This document shows, piece by piece, positions 33,843 to 44,340 of a DNA stretch of 64,000 nt. This DNA comes from Hyaloperonospora brassicae. Lineage: Eukaryota > Oomycota > Peronosporomycetes > Peronosporales > Peronosporaceae. Numbering within the stretch: position 1 is the stretch's first letter; each line of letters starts with the position of its first letter. A model generated the notes under the pieces. The model did no database searches and had not been told where the DNA came from. It was given only the letters and a program-made list of their open reading frames with translations. The translations under genes were made by a program, and so were the position numbers. Location: NCBI GenBank assembly GCA_947650285.1, contig CANTFL010001332.1, positions 620,001 through 684,000 of the forward strand, read 5' to 3'.

Positions 33843-34282
33843 TGTAACGGGGCACTGTTGACTACGTACTGGTTGACCAGTACGGAGTATACTTCCACTG
33901 ACGACAGTGGTCGACAGTGCCCTGGTAGGTGTTGAAGAAACACAGAGGAAGGAAAGGAGACTAGGTAGTCAGACTAGTCTCTGGTAAAAGTAAAAATGTA
34001 TTAATATAATTAAGTCCTATAACTCCTTGAATCTCTGTTGTCCTGACTTAATTATACTAATATAACTAAATGTATGATGACGTCTACTCACCACTCATTG
34101 CGCACTTCTAGCAGCGATTGGTGGGTTGATATCATCACGATATCAACCAATGAGTAGACCCTTCGGTCATCCCAACAATATCACCATGTCTTGTGATAGT
34201 TGTAAAAAGAATATTCGACGTAATATTTTTTATTGTCAGATTGTTTTAATGACAATCTCATGTAACGGGCTACCCCGGTACA
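33843..34282 (-). repeat. Gypsy 5' LTR (440 bp)
   Basis: It is nearly identical to 26512-26952 and is followed by the right target duplication AATAG at 34283-34287. Confidence 0.95.
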
Positions 34283-34405
34283 AATAGGATGACACAGCGC
34301 CGTGTTTGCATGACTCATAGAAAGCGTTGTGATACAATAGATGCTTACGGTATGTACCGAGGCAGCATAACATCAACGTACAGACAATGAAGATATGCTT
34401 TTTAA

Positions 34406-34978
34406 TGGATAGAGCTATTCATAATGTTTGGTGCTATTGCAGGTGCTCATGCAGATGTTTGCTATGACTTCGAATGCCAAGACCATCATCATGCCGGACA
34501 TAGACTTCGTTAGATTTGGCAACAGTACAAACCAGGCATTCGGCAAGGAGGAAAGCGTCGAATGCAACTTGAAAGACAGATGCGCACTTGTCATCGACAA
34601 CATTTGAAAGGTCTTGTAGACGCGATTACCTGCATCAAGGAACGTTGCTGACTAGTTTGTACCGTATGTATTTGTCTTTCCGAATGCAGTCGACTAAACC
34701 CATATGGCATTGCGTCTGCGAGGTATCAAGTTCGAGCTTTTGTTTGGTACAAGAACAATATGAAAGGAATACCAGACGATTGTTCGTGTAATGAGCGTCC
34801 ATCGTGCGACCGAAACATGGGCAACAACGGGCGTCCACAGCTACATGCTATGAGCCGTGAACAGCTAAAGCTACTACTTCGAGACGGGGGTGCTTGCTCG
34901 CAACATACCAAATGTTTTATGATAGATGCTATGTATCCTGCGAGAACGATACTAAGTGCCGTCTACTTTCATGCGTGA
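34406..34978 (+). pseudogene. Unidentified cysteine-containing gene fragment beside the gypsy element
   Basis: Two exon-like pieces are visible. One starts near an ATG at 34424, opens with a short hydrophobic stretch (MFGAIAGAHADVCYDFECQD) and has a TAG about 30 codons in; beyond it the same frame reads QLERQMRTCHRQHLKGLVDA and stops at about 34653. The second begins after an acceptor at 34689 and reads NPYGIASARYQVRAFVWYKN, DDCSCNERPSCDRN and ACSQHTKCFMIDAMYPA to a stop at 34978. The many cysteines and the hydrophobic start suggest a former secreted protein. I recognise no family. I could not find a good donor to join the parts, and the gypsy insertion lies 120 bp upstream, so the 5' region may be lost. 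Confidence 0.33.
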
Positions 34979-36145
34979 GCAGAACACGATCGGTGGTACT
35001 CGACGGCCTATCCGACATCTGGTAATCGTCGGTGAGCTCTCTCTGTCCATCTTTTTCTACGGCATGCAAATGTATAAAACAACAATATTAGTATCTCTCC
35101 ATGTCGCTCTTCGGTAAGTATATATGTGCTTGCACGGATAGTATACATCGCGAATCCATCTTTTGTTTTTGTCTATCTTGTGGTGCAATTTTATCAAGAT
35201 ATGGTCCATTTTTATCTCTCGATTATCAGGTCCGATTTTCCATTCTTCAATTATGCAGTGCTTTTTTATCACCGTAAGTATCAGTTTATTTTGTTCTATC
35301 CCCTTGTGTGTGTTACATTCTCGACCATAATCAGAATGGCAGTCCATGGTTATGTCCCCCTGCACGTAATGAGCTCACCCCTTACAGCTTTGGTCATAGG
35401 CTTCGTAGTGGACATCCCCGTAGCATTAGCACTGCCTTGTTGAGTGGTTACTTTATAGCTGCAGACCATGCCGTGGAGATGTAGAAGTACGATCGAATAA
35501 GCCACTCCTGCACCAGTGACCTGCCTGCCCTCTTCCTTATCAGTCATTCCGATTCGATTCTATGGCTCCATCGGAAGATGGAACTGCTGTGATGTGGAGC
35601 AGACGGTCGATCGCATAGACTTTCCAGCGGCAACTGCCTGTCGGTGGCTGCTTTTTCGAACATGGGATAGCTCCGACGTAAGGAGGAAACTGACTGGTCG
35701 GCAACCCGTATGTATGCAATGAAACTGGCGTCCAGACGATACGGAAGAGGTTTGTCACGCGAATCTGCAATCACGAGACGCTCTCCACGACAGCACACGC
35801 ACTCACATTGTGCTGCGAAAAGCTCACAGCTCTCGCCTTCGTCACAAGTAGGCACACTGCTGGTTGTGGTCACGGCAGTGCTAAGTCGTGGCCGACAAAG
35901 GATCGGAGTCACTGCGAGAGCTGCGTCGTAGCCCGTTGCCAACTGTTTCTCCACCAATTGTCGGACTAAAAGCTGCGTGCGTTGTCAGCTTTTGACATTA
36001 CATAGAGTTGCCCGTGGACACAAGAAGGGCTGACAATGCTGCCCCTTGCAATATGCTTTTGCATCTGTACTTCTTCTTGTATTGACTCAGTCTGTCTCCG
36101 GTACACTGCATCTCGCAAACTGGTCGAGCCATGACCTTGGCGTGC
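34979..36145. other. Intergenic; one weak minus-strand ORF
   Basis: A 137-codon ORF at 35957-35544 contains several cysteines (CDEGESCELFAAQCECVCCR) but lacks a signal peptide or splice support. I do not call it a gene. Nothing else is recognisable. Confidence 0.4.
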
Positions 36146-36346
36146 TTACTCGTCCGCACCAACAGGATGCCCATAATCTTGCAGACTCCTCTGCTCTGCT
36201 TTCGTCGCAGCAGCGCAGCAGTCGTAGTATCGCTTGATGACCGCTGCACACTTGCTCTCTTGGTACTCGCGGCGCCGCAAACACACCTGGATGGCGCAGG
36301 CTTGTTTCTTGCACATCCGCTCGCACAGCGTTTTCTTCGGGGTCAT
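36146..36346 (-). CDS. CMC4-like twin CX9C mitochondrial intermembrane-space protein
   Basis: The 66-residue protein has the twin CX9C signature: C-KKQACAIQV-C and C-AAVIKRYYD-C, plus the A-C-x-I-Q-x-C-L pattern of the Cmc4 family and a double C at the end of the second helix. Such proteins are imported into the mitochondrial intermembrane space through the Mia40 disulfide relay and fold as helical hairpins. The start was chosen at MTPKKTLCERM (36346). The frame is open further upstream, to 36448, but passes an intron-acceptor-like CTATCTATTGCAG ending at 36420, so the extra part is probably intron and 5' leader. It lies 208 bp downstream of the COPI-associated gene on the same strand. Confidence 0.78.
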   Translation of the reverse strand: MTPKKTLCERMCKKQACAIQVCLRRREYQESKCAAVIKRYYDCCAAATKAEQRSLQDYGHPVGADE

Positions 36347-36554
36347 GTTGGTGGTGATCTTGATCGTGAGGCTGTGCTCACTACTGTCCAGTCGCGGCTC
36401 GGTCGTGATTCTCCGCAATCTGCAATAGATAGAGATTAAGCCCCACACCTAAATTATGAAAATACATATATATATGCGGTAACGCTGCCAATGCGGGCGA
36501 CTGAAAACGCTAGATTAATGCCTGGCCCCGACCAAATTGAGTGCCTCGCAACGC

Positions 36555-37572
36555 CTAGACGTTCACAGTTTCTTCCTTGACCGTCGTCGGGTTGGCTACA
36601 GGGGTATGGACGGGAGGCGTGTAGTCCGGGACACCGCGCGTGAACGACGGGTGCTTCGTGATCACAAAGTAGTTGAAGTACGCGTTGGCAAAGCCTGTGA
36701 GCGAGACGAGCACGCCATAGATGCCGCACATGCCAATCGGAAAAATGGAGATCCTGTGTACACCGTCATGCACCGTCACATTTAGGCCGACTGTAGTGAA
36801 AACAACGACTTGCACCACGAGCAACGTACATGATCAGAAAGAGACATCGACCCCAGGGACTATACATGAAACCAAAGCCACCTCGCAGCAGCTTGTCAAT
36901 GTAGGCAGTACGGAGCTCGTAGCCTACCAACAGCAGAGCGAAAAAACTAGAGGCCACAAAAAAGTCAGCATGCACGTAAGCTCTTCCTGTGTCTCTCTTG
37001 TCGTCAGAGCAGTTCACTCCTGACATCGTACATGGTATAGATGACCGAGAAAGCATCTGCCATGACGGAGAAGGCCGAGTTCGACTCAATCACTTGACCC
37101 ACAGCGAGAGCAATCATGCAGCCGGCCATCACCAAGTTCGCCATGCGCATGGCTGACATGACACCAGATACGGACGAGCCCATAATCCTGACACGATACA
37201 GCATGCGTTATAACGAACGAGTCAGATTAGTCAACTGCTGTGCAGAAACGCTGTCCAAACGACGTACATCTCTCGCGTCTTGACTTTGATCTCGTCCCAC
37301 ACTTCACGGAACGAAATGGCGTTCGCAGTGTCTGTCACACAACCAGCTGCCGATGGCGGTGGCGGCGGCAGCTTCAGGTCCTCCGGGTTCAAAGGTGGCA
37401 GCTTCCCATACGTTGTCCTACTAAGTCAGAGCGCAAGAGGTCGTGCGTGCGGTTAGTTGTCTCCTGCGGCCTCATGCAGTGGTAGACAGTTTGATGTACA
37501 CACACGGACGTACTCGGCGCCTAAAGGCCCAGCGTTCAGCACACTGCCTCCCAGCACAGCGTCGGTCGGCAT
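36555..37572 (-). CDS. COPI-associated membrane protein (TVP15-like), five exons
   Basis: Exons on the minus strand are 37572-37514, 37417-37268, 37187-37032, 36946-36830 and 36753-36555, giving 226 aa. All introns are 76-96 nt with GTACG donors and phases that agree. The N-terminal 70 residues are hydrophilic and proline-rich (LKLPPPPPS), as expected for a cytosolic tail. Four hydrophobic segments follow: MANLVMAGCMIALAVGQVI, FSVIYTIFFALLLVGYEL, GRCLFLIMISIFPIGM and IYGVLVSLTGFANAYFNYFV. The spacing and the ELRT..LLRGGFGFMYSPWGR loop match the COPI-associated/TVP15 family of Golgi vesicle proteins. The C-terminus (NPTTVKEETVNV) is cytosolic by this model. The assignment rests on topology and the loop motif rather than a search. 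Confidence 0.75.
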
Positions 37573-37580
37573 CTTCCACG

Positions 37581-37584
<4 letters not shown>

Positions 37585-37614
<30 letters not shown>
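37585..37614 (+). repeat. (CT)n microsatellite
   Basis: About fifteen CT units lie immediately 5' of the COPI-associated start codon (GA-rich on the coding strand), so they probably sit in its 5' UTR or promoter. Confidence 0.9.
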
Positions 37615-37617
<3 letters not shown>

Positions 37618-37936
37618 GGTCTCTCTTCGGGTCTCTCTCTCGCCGTCTCTTGCTCTGCAACTTAGAGCAGTTACTTCTGATTGTGTGGCAGACACAAATT
37701 TCCGAATGTTTTATCGCTCTCGCTTCGATTGGCTGAAAAGATAGCAACGTTTGGCCCTCGGAAGCGAACTTTGACATTTGGAAGTGCACACGATTGACGA
37801 CGGGGTTCAGGGAACAACGAATAGGCCGATACCATTTGACGACAAAGTGACGCGCATGACTTCAACATTCGACACTAATAAGTTAGGTAAGGTCGATCGT
37901 TCAATCGATCGTTCACGATCGCTCGATCGTGACGCC

Positions 37937-38840
37937 TTACTCACAACTGACTTCGAGCATATCCATTGACGACATGGACGCAGTGGATGCCGTAGATACG
38001 CCGCTGCATTCGCTCAAACTCCTCGTCTTCCGTGACGAAGCATTGCTGGCCACTTCTTTTGCCAAAGCCATGTGCGACTTCCGCTTCAGTGCCTCGACTC
38101 GACCCTTCATGGCCTCGACTTGTACGAGCCATCGCTCGTCCTTTTCGAATTCCAGTAGCCGAGACTGTGAGTTCTCAATCCGGGCCGCAAAAGCCGCGTA
38201 GCTCGCGACAGGACCGCGCACTCGACTGGACACAGGTGCGGGTGGCTGCACGTACAGTGGCTGAGTCGCAGCATTCGAGCACGAGGCAGGCATACGAGTA
38301 CGCGACACGCCTTTCAGAGTCGAGCACCGTACCGAATAGATCGCCAGATGATGCTCGCGCGATTTGGGCTGCGGGATCTTGGTCACAGGATTCGACTCGA
38401 GTCTGGACGGCGCCGACAACGGTGCGCGACTGACTCCCAAAGTGTCACTCAACTCGTGCTTGTTGTCATCCTGCCCCTGCTCTTCCTCCCCCTGCTCTTC
38501 CTCCAATTGCTCTTCCCCCCCCCCCCCCCCTCGGCCTCCTCCTGCTCTTCCTCCTTTTGCTCTTCCTCAACCTGTTCTCCAGCTCTTCCTGGGTCCGCTC
38601 CAGCTCTACCTCGTCGGTCTCTGAGTCACGTGCATCTGTCATTCGCTGGTTCCGATCAGGACGCACGCCCTTGGACGTCCCAATCACAGACGGGGCCTCG
38701 ACGTCGGCCAGGCTGTCGTAGTACGTCACTAGGCCCTGGACGTCGCCCCGTTCAGCCGAGCCAATCGAGTGGCTGCTAGCGCCCGCACTGGCTAAGGCCG
38801 CCATCCGCTCAAACTGCTCGACGATGCTGCGCACTTTCAT
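37937..38840 (-). CDS. Coiled-coil protein of unknown function, frame set by a 16-base homopolymer
   Basis: Two minus-strand frames form one probable protein. The N-terminal part (38840-38531) starts MKVRSIVEQFERMAALASAG and becomes highly charged (EVELERTQEELENRLRKSKR). After a run of 16 G on the coding strand (38515-38530) the other frame continues with acidic repeats (EEQGEEEQGQDDNK) and a C-terminal helix (LLEFEKDERWLVQVEAMKGR, VEALKRKSHMALAKEV), ending at 37937. In the first frame the run encodes glycine and then reads an R/G/A-rich tail, which looks like a shifted sequence. The true number of G residues decides the product. No domain is recognised. A heptad-like C-terminus suggests coiled-coil dimerisation. 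Confidence 0.5.
38515..38530 (+). repeat. C16 homopolymer inside a coding region
   Basis: Sixteen C in a row (G on the coding strand) sit exactly where the two reading frames of the coiled-coil gene must join. Such runs are prone to both polymerase slippage and sequencing error. Confidence 0.9.
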
Positions 38841-39382
38841 GGCGTGACTGTCTGTCTGTCTGTCAGTCTATCTGTCTGTCTATCTGTGTGCTCGATGGGC
38901 AGCTGCGGCGAAAACTCTGAATGGCACTTGCGGATCAACTGCGCTTAAAGAACTTCCGACGCAAGCGACGACAACGCGACACCCGAACGTTCGCGTCTGA
39001 GCAAAGCAGAGCGAAAAAGGCACCGAGGGCTCCAGACGCGCGCGCGTAGGATGGCAAACAGACGTGGCCTTGTTGCCTTCCAGCCGTCGGATTGGCCACA
39101 ACCGCGTCAAGTGGGACTCGCCGCAGCGAGCCAGTTGGCCCGAGAGCAGGGCGGACCATTGACGACCGCAGGGACAAGAGCGCGTGGCGGGTTTTTGGCC
39201 AGCCGCGTCGCTCGGTCAAAGCCTCTTGCTGCTCTTACGACAGCACGATGCAACATACGTCAGCACAACCCCACAGGCACACACGCCCACCCACTCACGA
39301 TGGCTGTTCCTGCTCGATGTGGCGCACACGAAAAACAATCCCGCCCAGGTCTCGACGCTTGACCAAACCAGTGTTTGCACAA

Positions 39383-39526
39383 GTATCCACTCTCGCGACG
39401 GGATGGCGATCCTCCACGCATGCTACGTATCCACTCTCTTGACGGGGGTTCGATGATCTGCTCTAAAGTATCCACTACCGTCGCGGGGTGTGGGTGTTCG
39501 TTCCTCTCTAAGGTATCCAATCGACG
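39383..39526 (+). repeat. Four degenerate direct repeats upstream of dynactin
   Basis: GTATCCACTCTCGCGACGGG-like units start at 39383, 39427, 39468 and 39513 (spacing 44, 41, 45 bp). The last (GTATCCAATCGACG) ends six bases before the dynactin start codon. They may be promoter elements or a decaying minisatellite. Confidence 0.6.
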
Positions 39527-42500
39527 ATGGAGCTCCACGAAGGCGCGCGCGTGACATTTGGCGCCAACAAGACGGGCATTGTCCGGTTCGTGGGCGAGAC
39601 GGACTTTGCCAGTGGCCAGTGGGTGGGCATTGAGCTCGAGCGACCGGAAGGCAAGAACAACGGCGAGCTCAATGGCCGCGTCTACTTTACCTGTGCACCG
39701 AACCACGGCCTCTTTGTCAAGCACTCGATGATCCGCTCGGTCGTGTCTCCGTCGCCTGTGATTGGCTCGCACACGTCGCAGGGTCGTCACCCATTGGCGG
39801 CCTCGAGCTCGCGCGTAACGGACCCCAAGTCGCGCACGTCTCTGCCGACACCAAGTGCGCGACCGCATGCCTCCCTGACGACGTCCGCTGCTCGATCGAG
39901 GCTGTCGCTGGACCGACGTACGACTACTGGCAGCAGTATGCAGTCGGGAAGCGTAGCCAAGATGGACGATCACTTGGCGGCAGCAGCTGCCGCGCAAATT
40001 GCGCAGCTGGAAGAGGCGCTGGAGCAGAAGGACCGACAGCTCGAGCAGCTGCGACAGAGTGTGGCAGTGCTGAAGGAGGCGGCCGCTGTGGCAGGCACTA
40101 GTGACAAGACACCAGACTCGATCATGGAGCAACAGGGAGAAGAGACGCTAGTGACTGGAAAACTCAATGAACGAGTGGATGCAGACGGAGACGAGACGAT
40201 GGCGGAGAACAGTTTCGACACTGAGCGGAAAAGCGATGTACAGATGAGGCTATCGGCGTCGCCGTCATTGATGCAGGAAGAGCGGGTGCATGAGATTGAG
40301 CTCATTCGAGAAGAGGCAGAGAAGCACGTGCGCGGGGTGCGTACCGAGTTGGAAGATCACATCGGTCAGCTGCAGAAACAGCTAGATGAGCTGCAGCGTG
40401 AGAATGCGACGCAAGCTTCACAAGTGGGCACGTTCGAGGCAGAAGTAGCGCAGCAGAAGGCGCGGATTGCAGCATTTACGGTTGCTGAGCAGAAGAGGGC
40501 AGAGGAAGTGGCAATGGCTGTAGCCAAGTCGAGCTCGAGTGCGCGCAAGGTGGAAACGCTTACGAAACAGGTGGCCGAGTTGCAGGATATGATTGAGATG
40601 GTGACGTTGGAGCGAGAGACCGTCGAGATGGACAAGGAAATCGCGGAAGAGCATGCTGAAGAGCTGCAGCAGGAAGTAGAGAAACTCAAAGCTGCAATGG
40701 CGCTGTCGGCGACGACAGGACCTGACGACTCCGAGCCAAGTTCTGCCGGCGCCGGAGACTTGGCAGACGAAAACCAGAAGCTCCGAGCAGCTGTAAAGAT
40801 GCTCCACGAGCGTGGGTCGGAGGACAAGGCTGAGCTGAGCAAGAAGTTGCGACATGCCCAGCGTGAGAATGCTGAACTCGGGTCGCTGAGAGAGGAAGTC
40901 GAAGAGCTGGTACGTGATGCTATATGTGCTTGTAGCGAGATCAAATTGGTGCTGAGATTCGATTTGTGCTGATGCGTGTTCGTTACCTTGATGTATAGAC
41001 GGCGAAGAAACAGAAGCTAGAAAGCGAAGCGGAAGAGCTGAAGGAGATGCTGGACGTTGCGAACGCGTACGAATCGATGGTGGAAGACCTTACGGAAAAA
41101 AACTTGACTTTGGGCGAGAAGCTTGCTGAGCTAGAGACCACTGTGCAGTCGCTTGAGTCATTGCGCGAAGTCGATCAGGAGATGGAACATCAGCATACGG
41201 AGTATGAAGCGGAGCTGCGAGACGAGATTGACTCGCAGCGTGTAGCGCTGCAGGAACTGAAACAGGCGGCATTGAATCAGAAGATCGTTTGCGAGGACAA
41301 GGAGCGCACCATTGCTCGCTTCCGTGACCTTGCGCACAGTCACCGGGAAGAGATTGCGCAGCTGAAGGCAAAGCTTCGTGATGAGACTGGTGCTGTGGAG
41401 TCGCTGAAGGACACGGCCCATCTGGCGCTCAACCAAACGATGGGGCTGCGCACACTGGTAGCAACGGCCCGCGAGCACGAGATCGAGGCAGCGAAGCAGA
41501 AGATCATTTCTGATCAGGCAAGGCTGGAGATATCGTTTTTGCGTGCTGTGGTGCCGACCGCAATTTTCTCCGAGGCTGACCAAATGGTACTTCGCGTCCG
41601 ATTGACGCTTGGACGTATCGCTGGTAAGGTCGATGTATTGCTGCACCACATGAAGAAGGAGTTGGACTCAGCCGCACAACAGCAATCTTCTAGTGACCCG
41701 CAAGAGGACGAGAAGGATGCGAGTGTATCTGGCACGGTAGTCTGTGTCGAGCACTTGATCTTGGGTGACAGGCTGGCGGCGGTCTCGTGCCAAGCAAAAG
41801 AAGACCTGTTCATGCTGGAGTGTCACCTGACTACGGAAGATGAATTTGCCGAGGGCTGCTCGGCGCTCGACACCTCACAGACAGCGACATTGGAGAGTGT
41901 GCTGGACTCTGCGCTTTCGGCTTTTGCGGAGGGCGCCTTTTTGAATGGCTCCCGCAATGGTGGCGACGCTGCTTCGTTGTATGACCGTCTCTTCCAAACT
42001 GCAGAGGAATGGCACAGCGGCCGAGCTGTCCAGGTGCATGCAGCTACGGGTGCTGAGAGCTTTGGTGCCCGCTGTGCAGTAGTGAAGCTGCGTGCGAGAA
42101 AGAGCGTGGCCAAGCTGGCGTTTTCGATCTCATCGATGGTGACTGTCTTGCGCACCACGAAGAGTGTGCTGGCAAGTGCTGAGCCGTCCGATGAAGAGCA
42201 AGCGAGTATACTGCGCACAGACTTGACGCCGGTGCTAGACAAGTGTCTGGGGGAGCTGCTCTCACTACTGAATGTCGCACAGCTGCTCTATCGCCGTGCA
42301 GAGATTGACCTGGCGGCCTCGGACGATGACCTTGATGGACTCGTGGCAGCGGGTGGTGAAGTGGTGGCTTCCATTCATACTTACGCAACTGAGGCACAGT
42401 CGTTGCTAGCTGCACTGCAGTCACATCTTGACCAAGACGGTCCATCAGCGCATGGCAAGCCAGTAGAAGAGCTAGTGCAATTTATGCAGCAGGGCGTATA

Positions 42501-43593
42501 CGACCACGTCGTGGCGTTCAAGGAGAAGCTGGCTATGCTGTATAAGCTGGTGTGTCGTGGCGCCTTCACTGATGCAGTGGCTCCTCGTCTTCGTCACGAG
42601 CACACGTATAGCGCCAACGGGCGTCCGCAGTGGCGTATCCGAGCGCAAGCTATTCATCAAGAGCTGGTAGACGCGTCAGCACTTCGAAGCAACTTGGCAC
42701 AAATGACAGAGCTGTGCAACACGTTGCATCAGCGCATTCGCGAATTCGAGCGTGCGGACAGTCAGCACCGTGTGGTAGCGCAGAAGCTGGAAAGTCAAGT
42801 GCTGCAGTTGACTGAGGGCACGGCTGCAGCGATAAGCGAGAAGGCACGACTGGAATCGCAGCTATCGAAGGAACGCGAGCAGTTTGTTGTTGCGCTGGAC
42901 GAGTCGAACAAGGAGAAGACGTTATTGAGCTCGTTGAACCGAGACCTGCGCAAGCAACTAAAGCGCACAAGTGCTGCAAAGGATGGAGGTGAGAGCAATG
43001 TGGTCACGAAAGGGTCGGCGCCAAGTGCAATCGATGCTGAAGCTTTCCAGCGCGCTTTCCATCAACTGTACATGGAGCTGCACAGGGTACGCTCTACACT
43101 CGCAAAGGAGCGATTGGAGAGGTTGCTAGGATCGAGTGCTGGTCCAAACACGCGGCCGTTGTCGCCGCCAAAAGAGTCGGATCGTTTGACAAGGTCGCTG
43201 ACGGAGGTGGCTGCGTTCTCGCGGCATGTGAAGGCTCAGCTGTCGATGCCGCGTCTGGTCGATCTCAAGCAAGCTGCTCTTCCCTCTGGTTCGTCTGCAC
43301 ACGCTCAAGTCACGGTGGAGAAATTGAAGCAGTCGCGCCTCCAGCGAGACCTGGCAGCCCTTCGTGAACGCGTTGGCGCCGCAGCGCGTGACGATGGATG
43401 GGGCGACGAGGTGACGAACGCCATCACGCGTGGCGAAAACGTGTTTGGCTGGCAGCCGCCGAAGGTAGTGCGTCCACCCGTGTTCTTGGGACGCGTGAAG
43501 CTTGGCCGGCACTCGGCTTCCGACTTGCAGTCTGTGCGGCTCGTGTTGAACCGATCGGAAGTGAAGTACCTGTCGGATGCTTTGGTGTGCTGA
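39527..43593 (+). CDS. DCTN1: Dynactin subunit 1 (p150-Glued), CAP-Gly protein
   Basis: The product links cytoplasmic dynein to cargo and microtubules. Exons 39527-40909 and 40999-43593 join in phase 0 over an 89-nt intron (GTACGT donor) to give about 1325 aa, close to animal p150 length. Residues 1-72 are a CAP-Gly domain with the family's glycine pattern (GTV-type TGIVRFVGETDFASGQWVGI, then GKNNGELNGRVYF, where most have GKNDG). A low-complexity S/T/R linker follows, then long coiled coils (residues about 150-620). The block YESMVEDLTEKNL leads into the dynactin domain, including AKKEL-type helices near DQMVLRVRLTLGRIAGKVDV. The C-terminal 300 residues are again helical. Single-gene context, transcribed away from the coiled-coil gene. 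Confidence 0.9.
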
Positions 43594-44340
43594 GCGTGCT
43601 TGCAAGAGCGCGGCGGACGTAACGTACAAGAGTGAAAGGGGCCACAAGGACTACATATCAAGATACTGCCATGTTGCGTGTCAATGACCGTGAAGGCGAT
43701 TGACGAGGAGTCGGGAGTTTCTGGTGGTTTATCGTTGAAGGTCATACATAGGTCAATGTCCAGAAGAGCTCTTTTTCTCACGGCGAGCGGACAATTGGCT
43801 ACGGCCGTCAAAGTTCCAGCTCGCCACTGATGTAGATCTGCGAAAAGGACACGACGGATGGTGATGGGCACAGATAGTCAACACACGGCCAAAGCTTTGG
43901 CGTTGCTCGAGCTTACGTTGCTCGGCTATTGGTAGCGAGTGAGAATGTCCTGAACCCAAATCAAACGTTTTTCGATACTTTAGCGACATCGACCGCGCTC
44001 GCTTGCCCGCCCACCTCTTCATGCAGTTGTCATGAATTCCCTATTCGACATGATTACAATGTTCGACTTCTGATCGAGCAATGTCGATTGGCATTATTAC
44101 AGGTGACGTGCTGGAGCAACGTCGTCGCGACTCGCGAGTAGTCTGAGCGGCTTGTGATCACATGGTATGCTAGGATCATATTCCCACCCGATGACATCAC
44201 ATTAGCCTCAGAAACCGGACACGATACTTGTAAGTGTGATGAAATTGGCGTGCAATGTACTCTTCGCCAAGTGTGACGTCATTTCGGAAGGTGGCCCGTC
44301 ACGATACTTGATGGATTAGAATGAGTAGGGGAAATAGTAA
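43594..44340. other. Intergenic
   Basis: No supported gene. Overlapping ORFs here are antisense or 3'-UTR shadows of dynactin. Confidence 0.5.

Larger units (their letters stand above)
26512..34282 (-). mobile_element. Ty3/gypsy chromovirus-type LTR retrotransposon with antisense ORF, 7.77 kb
   Basis: Target duplications AATAG flank it (26507-26511 and 34283-34287). LTRs have inverted ends (TGTAACGGGG or TGCAACGGGG with CCCCGTTACA or CCCCGGTACA). On the minus strand the order is gag, protease, RT, RNase H, integrase, chromodomain, which defines a Ty3/gypsy chromovirus. The coding region is broken by several shifts, so this copy is inactive. Two unusual features have their own entries: a long plus-strand ORF between pol and the 3' LTR, and a very high density of short perfect inverted repeats. 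Confidence 0.95.

Noticed and set aside
35544..35957. 137-codon minus ORF with several cysteines
   Set aside because: No signal peptide, no splice support and no recognised motif; kept only as a note in the intergenic entry.
40366..40944. 192-codon minus ORF rich in serine
   Set aside because: It is the antisense shadow of the dynactin coiled coil.
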